64,000 nucleotides of DNA from Halomonas saccharevitans (GCF_900116405.1 NZ_FPAQ01000002.1:1-64000); one strand, 5' to 3'. Positions 7,623 through 17,063 are shown, counted from the first letter of the stretch. Notes: generated from the sequence alone by a model not told the origin. A program made the numbers and translations.

Positions 7623-8832
7623 TTATGCTCAACCGGTCAATGCAACAGTGGTTGATAAGACCTCAGCAGGTGTCTTGTAGCCCAGCGTTTTCCTGGGGCG
7701 CTCGTTCAGTCGCATGGCCACCTGATCAAGGTCTTGCTGAGTGAACGTGGATAAATCCATCCCCTTTGGGTAGTACTGTCTCAGCAAACGGTTGGTATTC
7801 TCATTGGTCCCCCGCTGCCATGGGCTCTGTGGGTCACAGAAGTAGACCTGGATGTCCGTCGCAACAGTGAAGTCCTTATGTGCCGCCAGCTCTGTGCCCC
7901 GATCCCATGTCAGAGATCCCTTCAGAGCAGCCGGCAGGCGCTGTGCCTCTCTTACCAAGCCAGCGATCACACTGGTCGTGTCCTTGCCATCTACCTGAAC
8001 CAACATGGTGAAACGAGAGTGACGCTCGACCAGGGTAGCGATATGGGAGTTTTTGGCACCGGTGATCAAGTCACCTTCCCAATGCCCCGGAATCGCCCGA
8101 TCCTCCGCCTCTGGAGGACGCTCGCGGATAGAGACCGCGTCCTTGATCTGCCCGCGTGGCTGGCTCATGGCACGCTTGGAGCGGCGCATCATGCGCTTGG
8201 AACGCAGATGCTGCATCAGCTCTTTCTTCAGCACACCACGCGCTTGGATATACAGGCTACGGTAGATCGTCTCATGTGATACCTGCATGCGCCGGTCTCC
8301 CGGGAAGCGGAGTTTCAGCCAGCCTGAGATCTGCTCGGGGGACCACTGTAGGGAAAGCTTTTCCACCACGAGCTGTCGTAGTTCGGGAACGGTCGCCAGA
8401 TGGCAAACCTTGGGGCGCTTTCCCTGCTCCCATGCGGCTTCATCAGCCGTGCTAGCCCGATACTGGTCTCGTCCTCCATGGCGGGCGACTTCCCGGCTCA
8501 CCGTGGAAACAGAGCGGTCCAGCTGCTTGGCGATGCGCCGAAAGGTTAGGCCTGTGGCGAGACCACGAGAGATCGTTTCCCTCTCGGATAGCGTCAAGTG
8601 CCGGCTGGACCGTGAACGCGATTGCGGCGCGATACCACCGTTGCTGGACAGGACACGATGTATCGAGCCAGGGTTCTCGCAAAGCAGGCGACTGATCTCG
8701 CTTAAGGATTGCCCCTCCTGCCACTGCTCCCACAACAGCTGCTTCTGGCTTGCGGAAAGTCCTCCAGGGCGTCCTCGTCTGGCCATGTCACTCCTACAAG
8801 GTGGCAGTGTTGCGATGATCAATTGAGCGTAA
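7623..8832 (-). mobile_element. Complete IS30-family insertion sequence (1210 bp)
   Basis: The ends are imperfect inverted repeats of about 28 bp. The left begins TTATGCTCAACCGGTCA at 7623 and the right, read inward, begins TTACGCTCAATTGATCA (complement of the segment ending 8832). GACC at 7619-7622 and at 8833-8836 is a possible 4-bp target duplication; if the tips include one more base it shrinks to 2 bp, as usual for this family. The element encodes one transposase on the minus strand and has no passenger gene. It sits inside an APC permease gene immediately upstream of the copper ATPase gene. Confidence 0.88.
7629..8786 (-). CDS. IS30-family transposase
   Basis: The protein is 385 residues from ATG 8786 (MARRGRPGGLS), the natural start just inside the right inverted repeat; the frame is open further upstream but would run outside the element. 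An N-terminal helix-turn-helix (LSERETISRGLATGLTFRRI) is followed by the DDE domain. Visible catalytic regions are HWEGDLITG with the first Asp, TWDRGTELAAH with the second, and NENTNRLLRQYYPKG with the Glu. The C-terminus RPRKTLGYKTPAEVL is diagnostic of IS30. The stop codon lies within the left inverted repeat. It looks intact. Confidence 0.93.
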   Translation of the reverse strand: MARRGRPGGLSASQKQLLWEQWQEGQSLSEISRLLCENPGSIHRVLSSNGGIAPQSRSRSSRHLTLSERETISRGLATGLTFRRIAKQLDRSVSTVSREVARHGGRDQYRASTADEAAWEQGKRPKVCHLATVPELRQLVVEKLSLQWSPEQISGWLKLRFPGDRRMQVSHETIYRSLYIQARGVLKKELMQHLRSKRMMRRSKRAMSQPRGQIKDAVSIRERPPEAEDRAIPGHWEGDLITGAKNSHIATLVERHSRFTMLVQVDGKDTTSVIAGLVREAQRLPAALKGSLTWDRGTELAAHKDFTVATDIQVYFCDPQSPWQRGTNENTNRLLRQYYPKGMDLSTFTQQDLDQVAMRLNERPRKTLGYKTPAEVLSTTVALTG

Positions 8833-8836
8833 GACC

Positions 8837-9931
8837 GCCTTCCATGCGCTGCTGATGTATTTTTCCATGGTGATCGCCCAGAGCTTCCTGGCGAGAACCT
8901 TCGGCTCCTACACGCTGGAGCTGGTTGACGTAGAAGATAGGGCGTTGCTGGTGCCCCTGCTGGGTGTCGGGCTCTTGCTGTCGGCATTCTTGATCAACCT
9001 CTCGGCGAACAAGCTTATCCAGGGGGTAGCGTCAGTCCTCGGCATCATCAAGATAGGCGGCATTATCCTGTTCGGCGTGGCGGGGGTTCTGGTGGCTGAT
9101 TCCCTCGGCATGGAGACGACGGGAGCGGCACCGGATCCTTCCCTGTCCGGATTCCTTGGGGCAACCGCGCTGGGCATTCTGGCCTTCAAGGGCTTTACCA
9201 CCATCACCAACAGCGGCGCCGAAATTCAGGACCCCCACCGTAACGTCGGGAGGGCGATCGTCATCTCGATCATCCTCTGTGTCGTGATCTACGCCATGGT
9301 CGGGTTTGCCGTATCAACCAACCTGTCGCTGACGGAGATTATCGAGACACAGGATTACTCCCTGGCGGCCGCCGCCAGACCCGCAATCGGTGAGGCGGCC
9401 GTCTGGTTCACCGTCGTTCTTGCCATGCTGGCCACTGCAGGAGGGATCATTGCCAGCATTTTTGCGGTATCACGAATGTTGGCCATGCTGACCGAGATGC
9501 AGCTGGTTCCCCATCGCCATTTTCACATGCCCGGCAGTATTCAGAAGCACACCCTGGTCTACACGGTAGTGCTCGGTCTGTTCCTGACGGCATTTTTCGA
9601 TCTCAGTCGTATAGCGGCCCTCGGCATCATCTTCTATCTGGTCATGGATATCGCCATCCACTGGGGGGTGTTCCGCCACCTGCGCGAAGAGGTTGAGGCA
9701 AAACCGGCCATACTGCTGGTCGCCATCGTCCTGGACATGGTCGTACTGACCGGCTTCATCTGGGTGAAAGTGATCACGGATCCACTGGTGCTGCTCGTCG
9801 CGGCGTGTGCCATGGTCGTCATTCTGGCAGCGGAATACGTGTTTCTTTCCGGGCGTCCCGCACAAGACGCCGACCACCATGCCCATTCGCATGATGCGAA
9901 GGGGAACCGTAGCAGGGAGGATGGAACATGA
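8837..9931 (+). pseudogene. APC-family amino acid permease, 3' part
   Basis: This continues the split permease with about 10 membrane helices, from AFHALLMYFSMVIAQSF through GFTTITNSGAEIQDPHRN to a His-rich tail (DADHHAHSHDAKG). An ATG at 8855 could start a truncated protein lacking the first helices and the substrate-binding loop, which is unlikely to function. The stop overlaps the copper ATPase start (ATGA at 9928-9931), so the permease and ATPase were probably translationally coupled. The insertion may therefore affect ATPase expression. Confidence 0.85.
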
Positions 9932-12240
9932 CCCAGGAACACGCGGATAAGGTGACGGATCCCGTTTGCGGTATGCAGGTCGATCCTCATGAGACGGCCC
10001 ATCGCACCACCCACGCGGACACGACCTGGTACTTCTGCTCCGCGAGATGTCGGGAGAAGTTCGAGGCGGATCCCGAGTCTTACCTGGGCGACAGGCCATC
10101 GGCGGAATCGGCGCCACCCGGCACGATCTACACCTGCCCGATGCACCCCGAGGTCCGTCAGGAGGGCCCCGGCGACTGCCCCATCTGCGGCATGGCGCTG
10201 GAACCCGAGACGGTCAGCGCCGATACCGGGCCTTCCGAAGAGCTGAAGGACATGACGCGCCGCTTCTGGATCGGCCTGGCGCTGGCCCTGCCGGTGCTGG
10301 TGCTGGAGATGGGCGGTCACCTGGTCGACCTCGATCATTTGATGGCCCCGCAGGTCTCGAACTGGATCCAGCTCGTGCTGGCCACGCCGGTGGTGGCCTG
10401 GGCGGGCTGGCCTTTCTTCGTGCGCGGCTGGCGCTCCGTCGTTCGGCGTAGCCTCAACATGTTTACCCTGATTTCCATCGGCACCGGGGCGGCGCTGGTC
10501 TACAGCCTGCTGGCGACGATCGTGCCGGGCATCTTCCCCGCCACCTTCCGCCAGGCCGATGGCTCGGTGGCCGTCTATTTCGAGGCGTCGGCGGTGATCG
10601 TGGTGCTGGTGCTGCTGGGCCAGGTGCTGGAACTGCGCGCCCGGGAGAAGACCTCGGGGGCGATCCGTGCGCTGCTCGACCTGGCCCCGGCCACCGCCCG
10701 AAGCCTCGACGAGCAGGGGCAGGAGGAGGAGGTCTCCCTCGACCAGGTCCAGGTGGGGGATCGCCTGCGGGTGCGTCCCGGCGACAAGGTGCCGCTGGAT
10801 GGCGAGGTGCTGGAGGGACGCTCCAACATCGATGAGTCGATGGTCACCGGCGAGCCGCTGGCGGTGCGCAAGGCCGCCGGAGACGGTGTGATCGGCGGCA
10901 GCATCAACGGCCAGGGCTCCTTCATCATGCGCGCCGACAAGGTGGGCCGCGACACCATGCTGTCGCAGATCGTGCAGATGGTGGCCAGCGCCCAGCGCAG
11001 CCGCGCGCCCATCCAGGGACTGGCTGACAAGGTGGCCGGCGTCTTCGTGCCGGTGGTGATCCTGGTCGCGGTGCTGGCCTTCATCGCCTGGTCGCTGTGG
11101 GGGCCGGCACCGCCCATGGCCTTCGGCCTGATCGCCGCGGTCAGCGTGCTGATCATCGCCTGTCCCTGTGCCCTGGGGCTGGCGACGCCGATGTCGATCA
11201 TGGTGGGCGTGGGTCGCGGGGCCCAGGCCGGCGTGCTGATCCGCGATGCCGAGGCGCTGGAACGCCTGGAGAAGGTCGACACCGTGGTCGTCGACAAGAC
11301 CGGCACCCTGACCGAAGGCAAGCCGCGGGTGACCGAGCTGCGGCCGGTAGAGGGCGGCGACGCAACCGACCTGCTGCGCCTGGCCGCGGGGCTGGAGCGC
11401 GGCAGCGAGCATCCCCTGGCGCAGGCGATCGTCGAGAGGGCCAGGGAGGAAGGGCTCGAACTCTCCGAGGCCACGGACTTTGATTCGCCCAACGGCAAGG
11501 GCGTGGTGGGCCGGATCGGTGATCATCGTGTCGCCCTCGGCAATCGCCTGCTGATGGAGAGCGAAGCGGTGAACCTGGCCGAGCTGGAGGACGAGGCCGA
11601 ACGGCTGCGGGGCGATGGTGCCACCGTGATCTTCGCCGCCGTGGACGGGCGTCTGGCCGGCCTGGTGGCGATTGCCGATCCGGTCAAGGAGACCACCGAG
11701 GAGGCGATTCGCGCCCTGCAGGCCGACGGATTGCGGGTCGTCATGCTCACCGGTGACAACCGCACCTCCGCCGAGGCCGTGGCCCGTCGCCTGGGCATCT
11801 ACGAGGTGGAGGCCGAGGTGCTGCCCGAGGACAAGGGGCGAGTGGTGCAGCGGCTGCGCGATGAGGGGCGGATCGTCGTGATGGCCGGCGACGGCGTCAA
11901 CGACGCGCCGGCTCTGGCAACCGCCGACGTGGGCATGGCCATGGGCACCGGCACCGATGTCGCCATCGAGAGTGCCGGCGTGACCCTGCTGCGCGGCGAT
12001 CTGACCGGCATCGTCGAGGCGCATCGCCTCTCCCGGGCCACCATGCGCAACATCCGCCAGAACCTCTTCTTCGCCTTCGTCTACAACGCCGTGGGCGTGC
12101 CGATCGCCGCCGGCGTCCTCTATCCCTTCACCGGCCTGCTGCTGTCGCCGATCATCGCGGCGGCGGCCATGTCGCTCTCCTCGGTCAGCGTGATCGCCAA
12201 TGCCCTGCGACTGCGCATGATAGCCCTGAAGGCGAGCTGA
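9928..12240 (+). CDS. copA: Heavy-metal P1B-type ATPase, Cu+/Ag+ exporter
   Basis: This 770-residue pump begins with a YHS-like metal domain (TDPVCGM, 10-16; FCSARC, 37-41) and a CPMHP...CPICGM zinc-ribbon-like segment (70-89) in place of the usual HMA domain. Then come eight membrane helices with the transport motif CPC (412-414), the phosphorylation site [11 protein letters not shown] (D456), the nucleotide-binding HP dipeptide (SEHPLA), and the hinge GDGVND (from 654). CPC with this N-terminus is typical of Cu+/Ag+ exporters in proteobacterial resistance loci. It exports copper from cytoplasm to periplasm, feeding the multicopper oxidase encoded upstream. Its start overlaps the disrupted permease stop. 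Confidence 0.93.
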   Translation: MTQEHADKVTDPVCGMQVDPHETAHRTTHADTTWYFCSARCREKFEADPESYLGDRPSAESAPPGTIYTCPMHPEVRQEGPGDCPICGMALEPETVSADTGPSEELKDMTRRFWIGLALALPVLVLEMGGHLVDLDHLMAPQVSNWIQLVLATPVVAWAGWPFFVRGWRSVVRRSLNMFTLISIGTGAALVYSLLATIVPGIFPATFRQADGSVAVYFEASAVIVVLVLLGQVLELRAREKTSGAIRALLDLAPATARSLDEQGQEEEVSLDQVQVGDRLRVRPGDKVPLDGEVLEGRSNIDESMVTGEPLAVRKAAGDGVIGGSINGQGSFIMRADKVGRDTMLSQIVQMVASAQRSRAPIQGLADKVAGVFVPVVILVAVLAFIAWSLWGPAPPMAFGLIAAVSVLIIACPCALGLATPMSIMVGVGRGAQAGVLIRDAEALERLEKVDTVVVDKTGTLTEGKPRVTELRPVEGGDATDLLRLAAGLERGSEHPLAQAIVERAREEGLELSEATDFDSPNGKGVVGRIGDHRVALGNRLLMESEAVNLAELEDEAERLRGDGATVIFAAVDGRLAGLVAIADPVKETTEEAIRALQADGLRVVMLTGDNRTSAEAVARRLGIYEVEAEVLPEDKGRVVQRLRDEGRIVVMAGDGVNDAPALATADVGMAMGTGTDVAIESAGVTLLRGDLTGIVEAHRLSRATMRNIRQNLFFAFVYNAVGVPIAAGVLYPFTGLLLSPIIAAAAMSLSSVSVIANALRLRMIALKAS

Positions 12241-12306
12241 CACCTCGAGGCGGGGCGACCTCGAGCCATCGATGGCCCCAGCCTGCTGCATGGCAACATC
12301 AAGACT

Positions 12307-12315
12307 TGGTATACT
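12307..12315 (+). promoter_or_regulatory. Extended -10 promoter for the mntP leader
   Basis: TGG followed by TATACT (12310-12315) is an extended -10 element one base from consensus at TATACT, placed about 20 bp before the riboswitch aptamer. No good -35 is visible at 16-18 bp upstream, which fits extended -10 promoters. Confidence 0.6.
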
Positions 12316-12332
12316 CCCGCATCGAGGACGGC

Positions 12333-12482
12333 GGCACGCCCGCCGATCCTCATGCCCTTCGTTGGGGAGTAGCCGGCTCACGGCCCTCGTGAGCATGCTT
12401 GTCAACACAGTCGGCCAGATGCCGTGGCAGGTGTACCTCCGGGTTGGCGAGACCATCGATGGTGCGGTGCCCCAGGCCGGGC
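12333..12482 (+). ncRNA. yybP-ykoY family Mn2+ riboswitch
   Basis: The leader of mntP contains the two most conserved blocks of this class: TTGGGGAGTAGCC (from 12362) and GGCGAGACCATC (from 12445). Between them are GTCAACACA and paired segments that can form the P2-P4 stems. GGCAC near 12333 can pair with GTGCC near 12480 as an outer stem. The class binds Mn2+ between its two docked loops and activates Mn exporters, and the next gene is such an exporter. Boundaries are approximate. Confidence 0.85.
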
Positions 12483-12526
12483 GCGCCGTGTCGTCGTGGT
12501 GACCGCCCGGCCGGGATCGATTCAGG

Positions 12527-13102
12527 ATGACGCTGCTCTCCACCACCTTGCTGGCCTTCTCCATGTCCACCGATGCCTTCGCCGTCGCCATCGGCAAGGG
12601 CGCCGTGCTGCGACAGCCGCGCTTTCGCGAGGCGCTGCGCACCGGCCTGATCTTCGGCGTGATCGAGGGCCTGACGCCGCTGATTGGCTGGGCGCTGGGC
12701 TACGGGGCCTCGCGCCATATCGAGGCCTGGGATCACTGGGTGGTCTTCGCCCTGCTGCTGCTGCTGGGCGGGCGCATGATCCTCGCCGGTCTCGCCGCGC
12801 CCGAGCCGGCGGGCGAGGCGTCGGACCCGCCGCGCCGCCACGGCGGCTGGCTGCTGGTCGCCACCGCCGTCACCACCAGCATCGATGCGCTGACCGTGGG
12901 GGTTGGGTTGGCCTTCATGGAGGTCAATATCCTGGTCACCGCCCTGGCCATCGGCCTGGCCACCACCCTGATGGCCACCCTGGGCGTGATGCTGGGCCGC
13001 CGCCTGGGCGCGCTGATCGGCAAGCGTGCGGAGCTGCTCGGAGGGGTCGTGCTGATCGGTATCGGTACCGCCATCCTGCAGGACCACATGGGCTTCTGGT
13101 AG
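12527..13102 (+). CDS. mntP: MntP family manganese efflux pump
   Basis: The 191-residue membrane protein has six predicted helices in two homologous halves. Each half carries the conserved acidic motif of the family, [12 protein letters not shown] near the start and [12 protein letters not shown] near residue 115. It exports Mn2+ from the cytoplasm. The riboswitch in its leader supports both the function and control by intracellular Mn2+. A strong terminator follows at 13144-13172. The start ATG 12527 has only a modest SD-like TCAGG. Confidence 0.93.
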   Translation: MTLLSTTLLAFSMSTDAFAVAIGKGAVLRQPRFREALRTGLIFGVIEGLTPLIGWALGYGASRHIEAWDHWVVFALLLLLGGRMILAGLAAPEPAGEASDPPRRHGGWLLVATAVTTSIDALTVGVGLAFMEVNILVTALAIGLATTLMATLGVMLGRRLGALIGKRAELLGGVVLIGIGTAILQDHMGFW

Positions 13103-13143
13103 GCCTGGCCAGGCGGCGCAAGGCGCCGACCCTGCTCAAAATG

Positions 13144-13172
13144 AAACGCCCCGGCTGAGTGCCGGGGCGTTT
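13144..13172. terminator. Bidirectional intrinsic terminator between mntP and the IalB-like gene
   Basis: AAACGCCCCGGC (13144-13155) pairs perfectly with GCCGGGGCGTTT (13161-13172) around TGAGT. The A/T ends serve both convergent genes. Confidence 0.85.
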
Positions 13173-13194
13173 GCGTAGCGGGGCGGTGAGTGGC

Positions 13195-13728
13195 TCAGGG
13201 CGCGATGCGCGCGCTGGCGTCGGTGAAGCCCATCAGCGAGATGTCCAGGTCCATGCGGTTGCCGCGTGGGCCGACCAGGCTCAGCGTCGCGTTGCTGCCG
13301 CCGCGCAGATCGCTGAGCAGCGCTGGCGGCACCGGCAGGTCGGCGCGGCAGCCCTGCTGCAGGCAGACCTGATAGGGGAACTGGGCCGGCTCACCGCCGC
13401 CCACGGCGAGCTGCAGGCCCGCGGCGAGGCGCACCCCCAGCGGCAGCAGGAAGGTCATCGCCGGCCGACCCTCGAGCTCCGGCGGATAGCCCAGGATCAC
13501 CCGCATCAGCGGATCGTTGCTGTTGGGGTTGGTGACCAGCTGGCTCATGGTGCAGGGGCCCTGGCTTCCCTCGGCCGGGCAGAGCACCTGCCAGTCACGG
13601 AACTGCTCGGTCTGGACATTGGCCCCGGTGGCACCCGGCGTCGCCTGCTGGGCGAAGGCCGTGGGCGCGATGGCCAGCAGCGACAGCAGCAGGGTCGTGC
13701 ACAGGCGTCTGGTCAGACGGTTCGACAT
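13195..13728 (-). CDS. Secreted IalB-family protein (invasion-associated locus B-like)
   Basis: The 177-residue protein has a Sec signal peptide (LCTTLLLSLLAIAPTAFA). Its mature domain has the IalB pattern: FRDWQVLCP near the N-terminus, a Cys pair around PCTMSQ, LPLGVRLAAGLQL, and VCLQQGCRADLPV. ATG 13728 follows AGGAGGAAAC on the minus strand. IalB-like proteins occur in many free-living proteobacteria and the invasion name is historical; a periplasmic function is likely but unknown. It is monocistronic, with the mntP terminator downstream. Confidence 0.8.
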   Translation of the reverse strand: MSNRLTRRLCTTLLLSLLAIAPTAFAQQATPGATGANVQTEQFRDWQVLCPAEGSQGPCTMSQLVTNPNSNDPLMRVILGYPPELEGRPAMTFLLPLGVRLAAGLQLAVGGGEPAQFPYQVCLQQGCRADLPVPPALLSDLRGGSNATLSLVGPRGNRMDLDISLMGFTDASARIAP

Positions 13729-13937
13729 CGGTGTTTCCTCCTCGGCCTTCTGGGCCATGAACGCTCGTTGGGTCGCGGCGTTCGGGTCTTGCCCGCTGCG
13801 GGGAGGGGGCCTCCATCGCGGCGAGAATCCCGAAGCGAGAGCACAACCATGCCTGTTCGGCCCGGCGAGGTCGAGCCCGTACGCCGCACAGGCTCGATGA
13901 ACGGACCAGGCATCGGCCCGACCCGCTCATCGCGTGA

Positions 13938-13956
13938 TGGCCCCGCACGGGGGCCA
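13938..13956. other. Hairpin downstream of the BCCT transporter gene
   Basis: TGGCCCC (13938-13944) and GGGGCCA (13950-13956) form a 7-bp stem. A second stem, CTTCCCCGGC (13982-13991) with GCCGGGGAAG (13995-14004), lies just after the BCCT stop codon. Neither has a clear T tract in the minus-strand sense, so they may be weak terminators or 3'-end stabilisers. Confidence 0.45.
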
Positions 13957-14011
13957 TGGGGTTCGACGTGGAGAAGCGGCCCTTCCCCGGCAGGGCCGGG
14001 GAAGACCAGGG

Positions 14012-15679
14012 TCAGCCTCGCGGCTCGGAGAGCAGTCCCTTGATGATGGCGTAGCAGGCCGCCACCAGCACCAGCGTGAACGGCAGGCCGGTGGTGATCA
14101 CCGCGGTCTGCAGCGCGGCCAGACCGCCACCCAGCAGCAGGGCGATGGCGATCACGCCCTCGATGATGGCCCAGAACATGCGCTGGGGCTTGGGCGCATC
14201 GACCTTGCCGCCGGCGGTGATGGAGTCGATCACCAGCGAGCCGGAGTCCGAGGAGGTGATGAAGAACACCATCACCAGCACGATCCCCACGAACGACGTG
14301 ATCGAGGTCAGCGGCAGCTGGCCCAGCATCGTGAACAGCTGCAGCTCGAGGGCCGCGTCCTTGACGCCCTGGAAGTTGTCGGTGATCACTTGGTCGATGG
14401 CGGTGCCGCCGAAGGCGGTCATCCACAGCACCGAGACCAGCGACGGCACCAGCAGCACGGCGATCAGGAATTCACGCACGCTGCGGCCACGGCTGACGCG
14501 GGCGATGAACATGCCGACGAACGGTGACCAGGAGATCCACCACGCCCAGTAGAAGGCGGTCCAGCCCTGGCTGAAGTTGGCATCTTCACGCCCGAAGGGC
14601 ATCGACAGCGCCGGCAGGTGGACCAGGTAGGCCCCCAGGTTCTCGAAGAAGCCGCTGGCGATGGCCAGTGTCGGACCGACGGCAATCACGAACGCCAGCA
14701 GCAGGAAGGCCAGCACCATGTTGAGCTGGGAAAGGCGCTGCACGCCCTTGTCGACGCCAGCCAGGACCGAGAGCAGTGCCACCGCGCTGATCCCTACGAT
14801 CAGCAAGACCATGGTGACATCGTTGTCGGGAATGCCGAACAGGTAGGCAAGGCCGGCAGACGCCTGCGAGGCCCCCAGGCCTAGCGAGGTCGCCAGACCG
14901 AACAGGGTCGCGAACACCGCCAGGATGTCGATCACATGGCCCGGCCAGCCCCAGATCCGCTCACCCAGGATCGGGTAGAAGACTGAGCGCATGGTCAGCG
15001 GCAGGCCCTTGTTGAAGGAGAACAGCGCCAGGGCCAGCGCCACCACCGCATAGATGCCCCAGGGGTGCAGGCCCCAGTGGAAGATGGTGGCCGCCATGGC
15101 CAGCGAGATCGCCCCATCGGTGTCACCGGCAGCGGCGGCCAGCGGTGCCCAGTCGGTCCGGGCGCCGTTCTCCATGCTGGTACCGCCCAGCGCGGTGCCG
15201 AAGTGGGTCAAGGGCTCCGAGACGCCATAGAACATCAGGCCGATGCCCATGCCGGCGGCGAACAGCATCGCGAACCAGCCCGTGTAGCTGAAGTCCGGCG
15301 TGGCGTGGGCTCCGCCGATTCGGATCTTGCCCAGGGGCGTGAAGATCAGCCCCACGGCGAGCAGCACGAAGATATTGGCTGCCAGCAGGAAGAACCAGGA
15401 CATGTTGCCGGTCAGGAAGGCGAAGACCGCATCGAAGATCGGTTCTACCTGATCCTGCAGGGCCAGGGTGATGAACACGAAGAACAGGATCGTCAGGGCG
15501 GATATCGAGAACACCTTGCCGTGCAGGTCGACATCGAGGCCGAACCGGCTGGCGGTCACGTTGTCCTGGCCGATCACGTAGTCGGTATCGATCAGGTTCG
15601 CCGGGCCTTCCGGCTTGGGCACGCCGTCAGAGACAGGGGCATCCTTGCCTCTGGGCGTATTGGGGGAGTCATTTTCCAC
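14012..15679 (-). CDS. BCCT-family betaine/choline/carnitine-type transporter
   Basis: The 555-residue membrane protein has an N-terminal hydrophilic segment of about 50 residues and twelve helices. The family's Gly-rich helix (GMGIGLMFYGVSEPL) and aromatic signature (FHWGLHPWGIYAVVALALA) are both clear. It would take up a quaternary-ammonium compatible solute such as glycine betaine with Na+ or H+, acting in osmoprotection. The exact substrate cannot be read. The long cytoplasmic osmosensing C-terminal tail of BetP-type carriers is absent. A UspA gene lies 50 bp upstream on the same strand and is probably in the same transcript. Confidence 0.9.
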   Translation of the reverse strand: MENDSPNTPRGKDAPVSDGVPKPEGPANLIDTDYVIGQDNVTASRFGLDVDLHGKVFSISALTILFFVFITLALQDQVEPIFDAVFAFLTGNMSWFFLLAANIFVLLAVGLIFTPLGKIRIGGAHATPDFSYTGWFAMLFAAGMGIGLMFYGVSEPLTHFGTALGGTSMENGARTDWAPLAAAAGDTDGAISLAMAATIFHWGLHPWGIYAVVALALALFSFNKGLPLTMRSVFYPILGERIWGWPGHVIDILAVFATLFGLATSLGLGASQASAGLAYLFGIPDNDVTMVLLIVGISAVALLSVLAGVDKGVQRLSQLNMVLAFLLLAFVIAVGPTLAIASGFFENLGAYLVHLPALSMPFGREDANFSQGWTAFYWAWWISWSPFVGMFIARVSRGRSVREFLIAVLLVPSLVSVLWMTAFGGTAIDQVITDNFQGVKDAALELQLFTMLGQLPLTSITSFVGIVLVMVFFITSSDSGSLVIDSITAGGKVDAPKPQRMFWAIIEGVIAIALLLGGGLAALQTAVITTGLPFTLVLVAACYAIIKGLLSEPRG

Positions 15680-15729
15680 GGGGAAATCTCCGATGGGTGA
15701 ACGAAAGGAGTGTTGCCTGGTGCAGGCGG

Positions 15730-16152
15730 TCAGTCGCGATGCCGCACCAGGAACACGGATACGTCGGTGTGCGTGGCGACCTTGCCACCGTTGGATGGCA
15801 CGACGACGTCCAGCCGCCTGGGCAGGTGCGTGCTCATGATGACCAGGTCGGCACCCGTGTCATGGATGGCCTGAATGATGGCGTCATCCATGTCGGCGAT
15901 GGGGTCGGGAGCGGTGACGACCCTGGAGCTGACCTCTTGGCCATGCAGCTTGCCCTGTGCCTTGGCGAAGTCCGCGAGCTTGTGCGCATACTCTTCCGGG
16001 GTCCTGGCCAGGGCGCCGGGAGTGTTCGCGGTCACGCTGACGTAGCAGGTCTCGGCCTGGTACCGCTTGGCGAGATCGGCCGCGAGGTCGATGGAGGACT
16101 GCAAGAGAGCCGCGTGTGCCAAATCCACGGGAACCATGATTTTCTTGAACAT
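15730..16152 (-). CDS. UspA-family universal stress protein
   Basis: The product is 140 residues from ATG 16152, preceded on its strand by AAGGAGT. It starts MFKKIMVPVDLAH, the first strand and Asp of the Usp fold, and includes GADLVIMSTHLPRR and VVPSNGGKVATHTDVSVFLVR. The C-terminal ATP-binding consensus Gx2Gx9G(S/T) is altered to VVPSNGGKVATH, so ATP binding is uncertain. It stands directly upstream of the BCCT gene, recalling the TeaD Usp protein that accompanies the ectoine TRAP transporter in Halomonas. A regulatory link to solute uptake is plausible but inferred. Confidence 0.85.
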   Translation of the reverse strand: MFKKIMVPVDLAHAALLQSSIDLAADLAKRYQAETCYVSVTANTPGALARTPEEYAHKLADFAKAQGKLHGQEVSSRVVTAPDPIADMDDAIIQAIHDTGADLVIMSTHLPRRLDVVVPSNGGKVATHTDVSVFLVRHRD

Positions 16153-16615
16153 GTTCGTGACTCCTTGAGGTTGTCTCGAGAACGGTGTTGGTGAAGATAC
16201 CTCCACGTCACGATCTTCCGGTCCAAAAAAGCTGCACAATTTTGAGGATGTGCCAAGGCAAACACCACTCCAGGCCTCAACGATGGGTCTACGCTGAAGG
16301 GCGGCTCGACCGAGGGATGAGCCGAGGGGGCGACATGGCCGACGTCTGCGGCCGGCGCCACGATAATATGTACGCGCGACACCGTATCGCGTCCTGTCGG
16401 TGGCGTAACGGCGCGTGTTGGTCGCCTGCCTCAACCTGCCGCAGGCGGTGGCGACTCTCTCCTCGGGTGGAAACCTGATCTGGATCGCGCGGGTCGCCAT
16501 TCTCACTTCACGAAGCGGGGGGCGGCCCGTTACGCTGTTCGTAGCTTTCAGCCCTATACCCCACAGTCTTATGTTTTTCAGTCGTATATCCGCCCTGTCA
16601 TCTTGAGGAGAGCCC
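16153..16615. other. 463-bp intergenic region between divergent usp and the 16616 gene
   Basis: No convincing protein-coding frame or RNA gene is seen. The region is less GC-rich than its surroundings near 16220-16250 and 16540-16600, as expected for promoters. CTATAC at 16554-16559 is a possible -10 for the plus-strand gene, but no clear -35 goes with it. Confidence 0.4.
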
Positions 16616-17008
16616 GTGGCCATTTCCCGTTTTGCCGACCTGCTGGACGAGGCGCGCGCTCAGCCTGAGCCCCAGCGCCTGCTGTTCGTCTTCACCCGCG
16701 CCGAACTGCCCGACCACCCCAGCGAGGAGCAGCGGCGCCGCTTCGAGCAGGGCGAGGGCGGTGTGCTGACCCCGGTGGTCTGCGTCGACAAGGCCCCCGA
16801 GGCGCTGACCGACATGGCGGCGCTGGTCGCGGAGTCCCGCGAGACCGGCGCCGAGTGGGACATCGTCTTCGTGGCCGCCTTGGCCGGCCAGGACGCCGAG
16901 GCACAGGCCGAGCAGCACCTCAACCGCATGGTGGAATCGCTGAAGATGGGCAATGTGGCGTCGTTCCTGGCCTTCGATCGCCAGGGCGAGGCGCTGAGCC
17001 TCGGCTGA
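16616..17008 (+). CDS. Conserved cytoplasmic protein of unknown function
   Basis: The 130-residue acidic protein starts at GTG 16616, 5 nt after GAGGAG. It has no signal peptide or membrane helix. Recognisable stretches are [15 protein letters not shown] near the start, [16 protein letters not shown] in the middle, and [23 protein letters not shown] at the end. From memory, relatives in Pseudomonas are sometimes labelled 'ribonucleotide reductase subunit alpha', but nothing in the sequence supports an enzymatic role. It precedes ahpC but is separated from it by that gene's own OxyR site. Confidence 0.7.
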   Translation: MAISRFADLLDEARAQPEPQRLLFVFTRAELPDHPSEEQRRRFEQGEGGVLTPVVCVDKAPEALTDMAALVAESRETGAEWDIVFVAALAGQDAEAQAEQHLNRMVESLKMGNVASFLAFDRQGEALSLG

Positions 17009-17026
17009 ACCTCCTCACCATGGGTC

Positions 17027-17063
17027 ATAGGGTTGAATTATCAGATCCATGGCACTATTCAAT
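17027..17063 (+). promoter_or_regulatory. OxyR binding site upstream of ahpC
   Basis: Four tetranucleotides are spaced by exactly 7 bp: ATAG (17027), TTAT (17038), ATGG (17049) and CAAT (17060). The OxyR consensus is ATAG-N7-CTAT-N7-ATAG-N7-CTAT, so 12 of 16 core bases match, with correct phasing. It ends 82 bp before the ahpC start, suitable for peroxide-dependent activation. Confidence 0.65.

Noticed and set aside
8855-9931. Intact permease starting at ATG 8855
   Set aside because: It would lack the first helices and the substrate-binding segment. The frame continues upstream to the IS border and joins the 5' fragment exactly.
9634-12642. 1002-codon open frame on the minus strand
   Set aside because: It lies antisense to the P-type ATPase and mntP, and its translation is low-complexity His/Gln/Gly/Arg. 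It is a by-product of high GC and codon bias.
16245-16270. Possible sigma54 promoter (TTGGCAC...TTGTGC on the minus strand) upstream of usp
   Set aside because: The GG and GC elements are 17 bp apart instead of 10.
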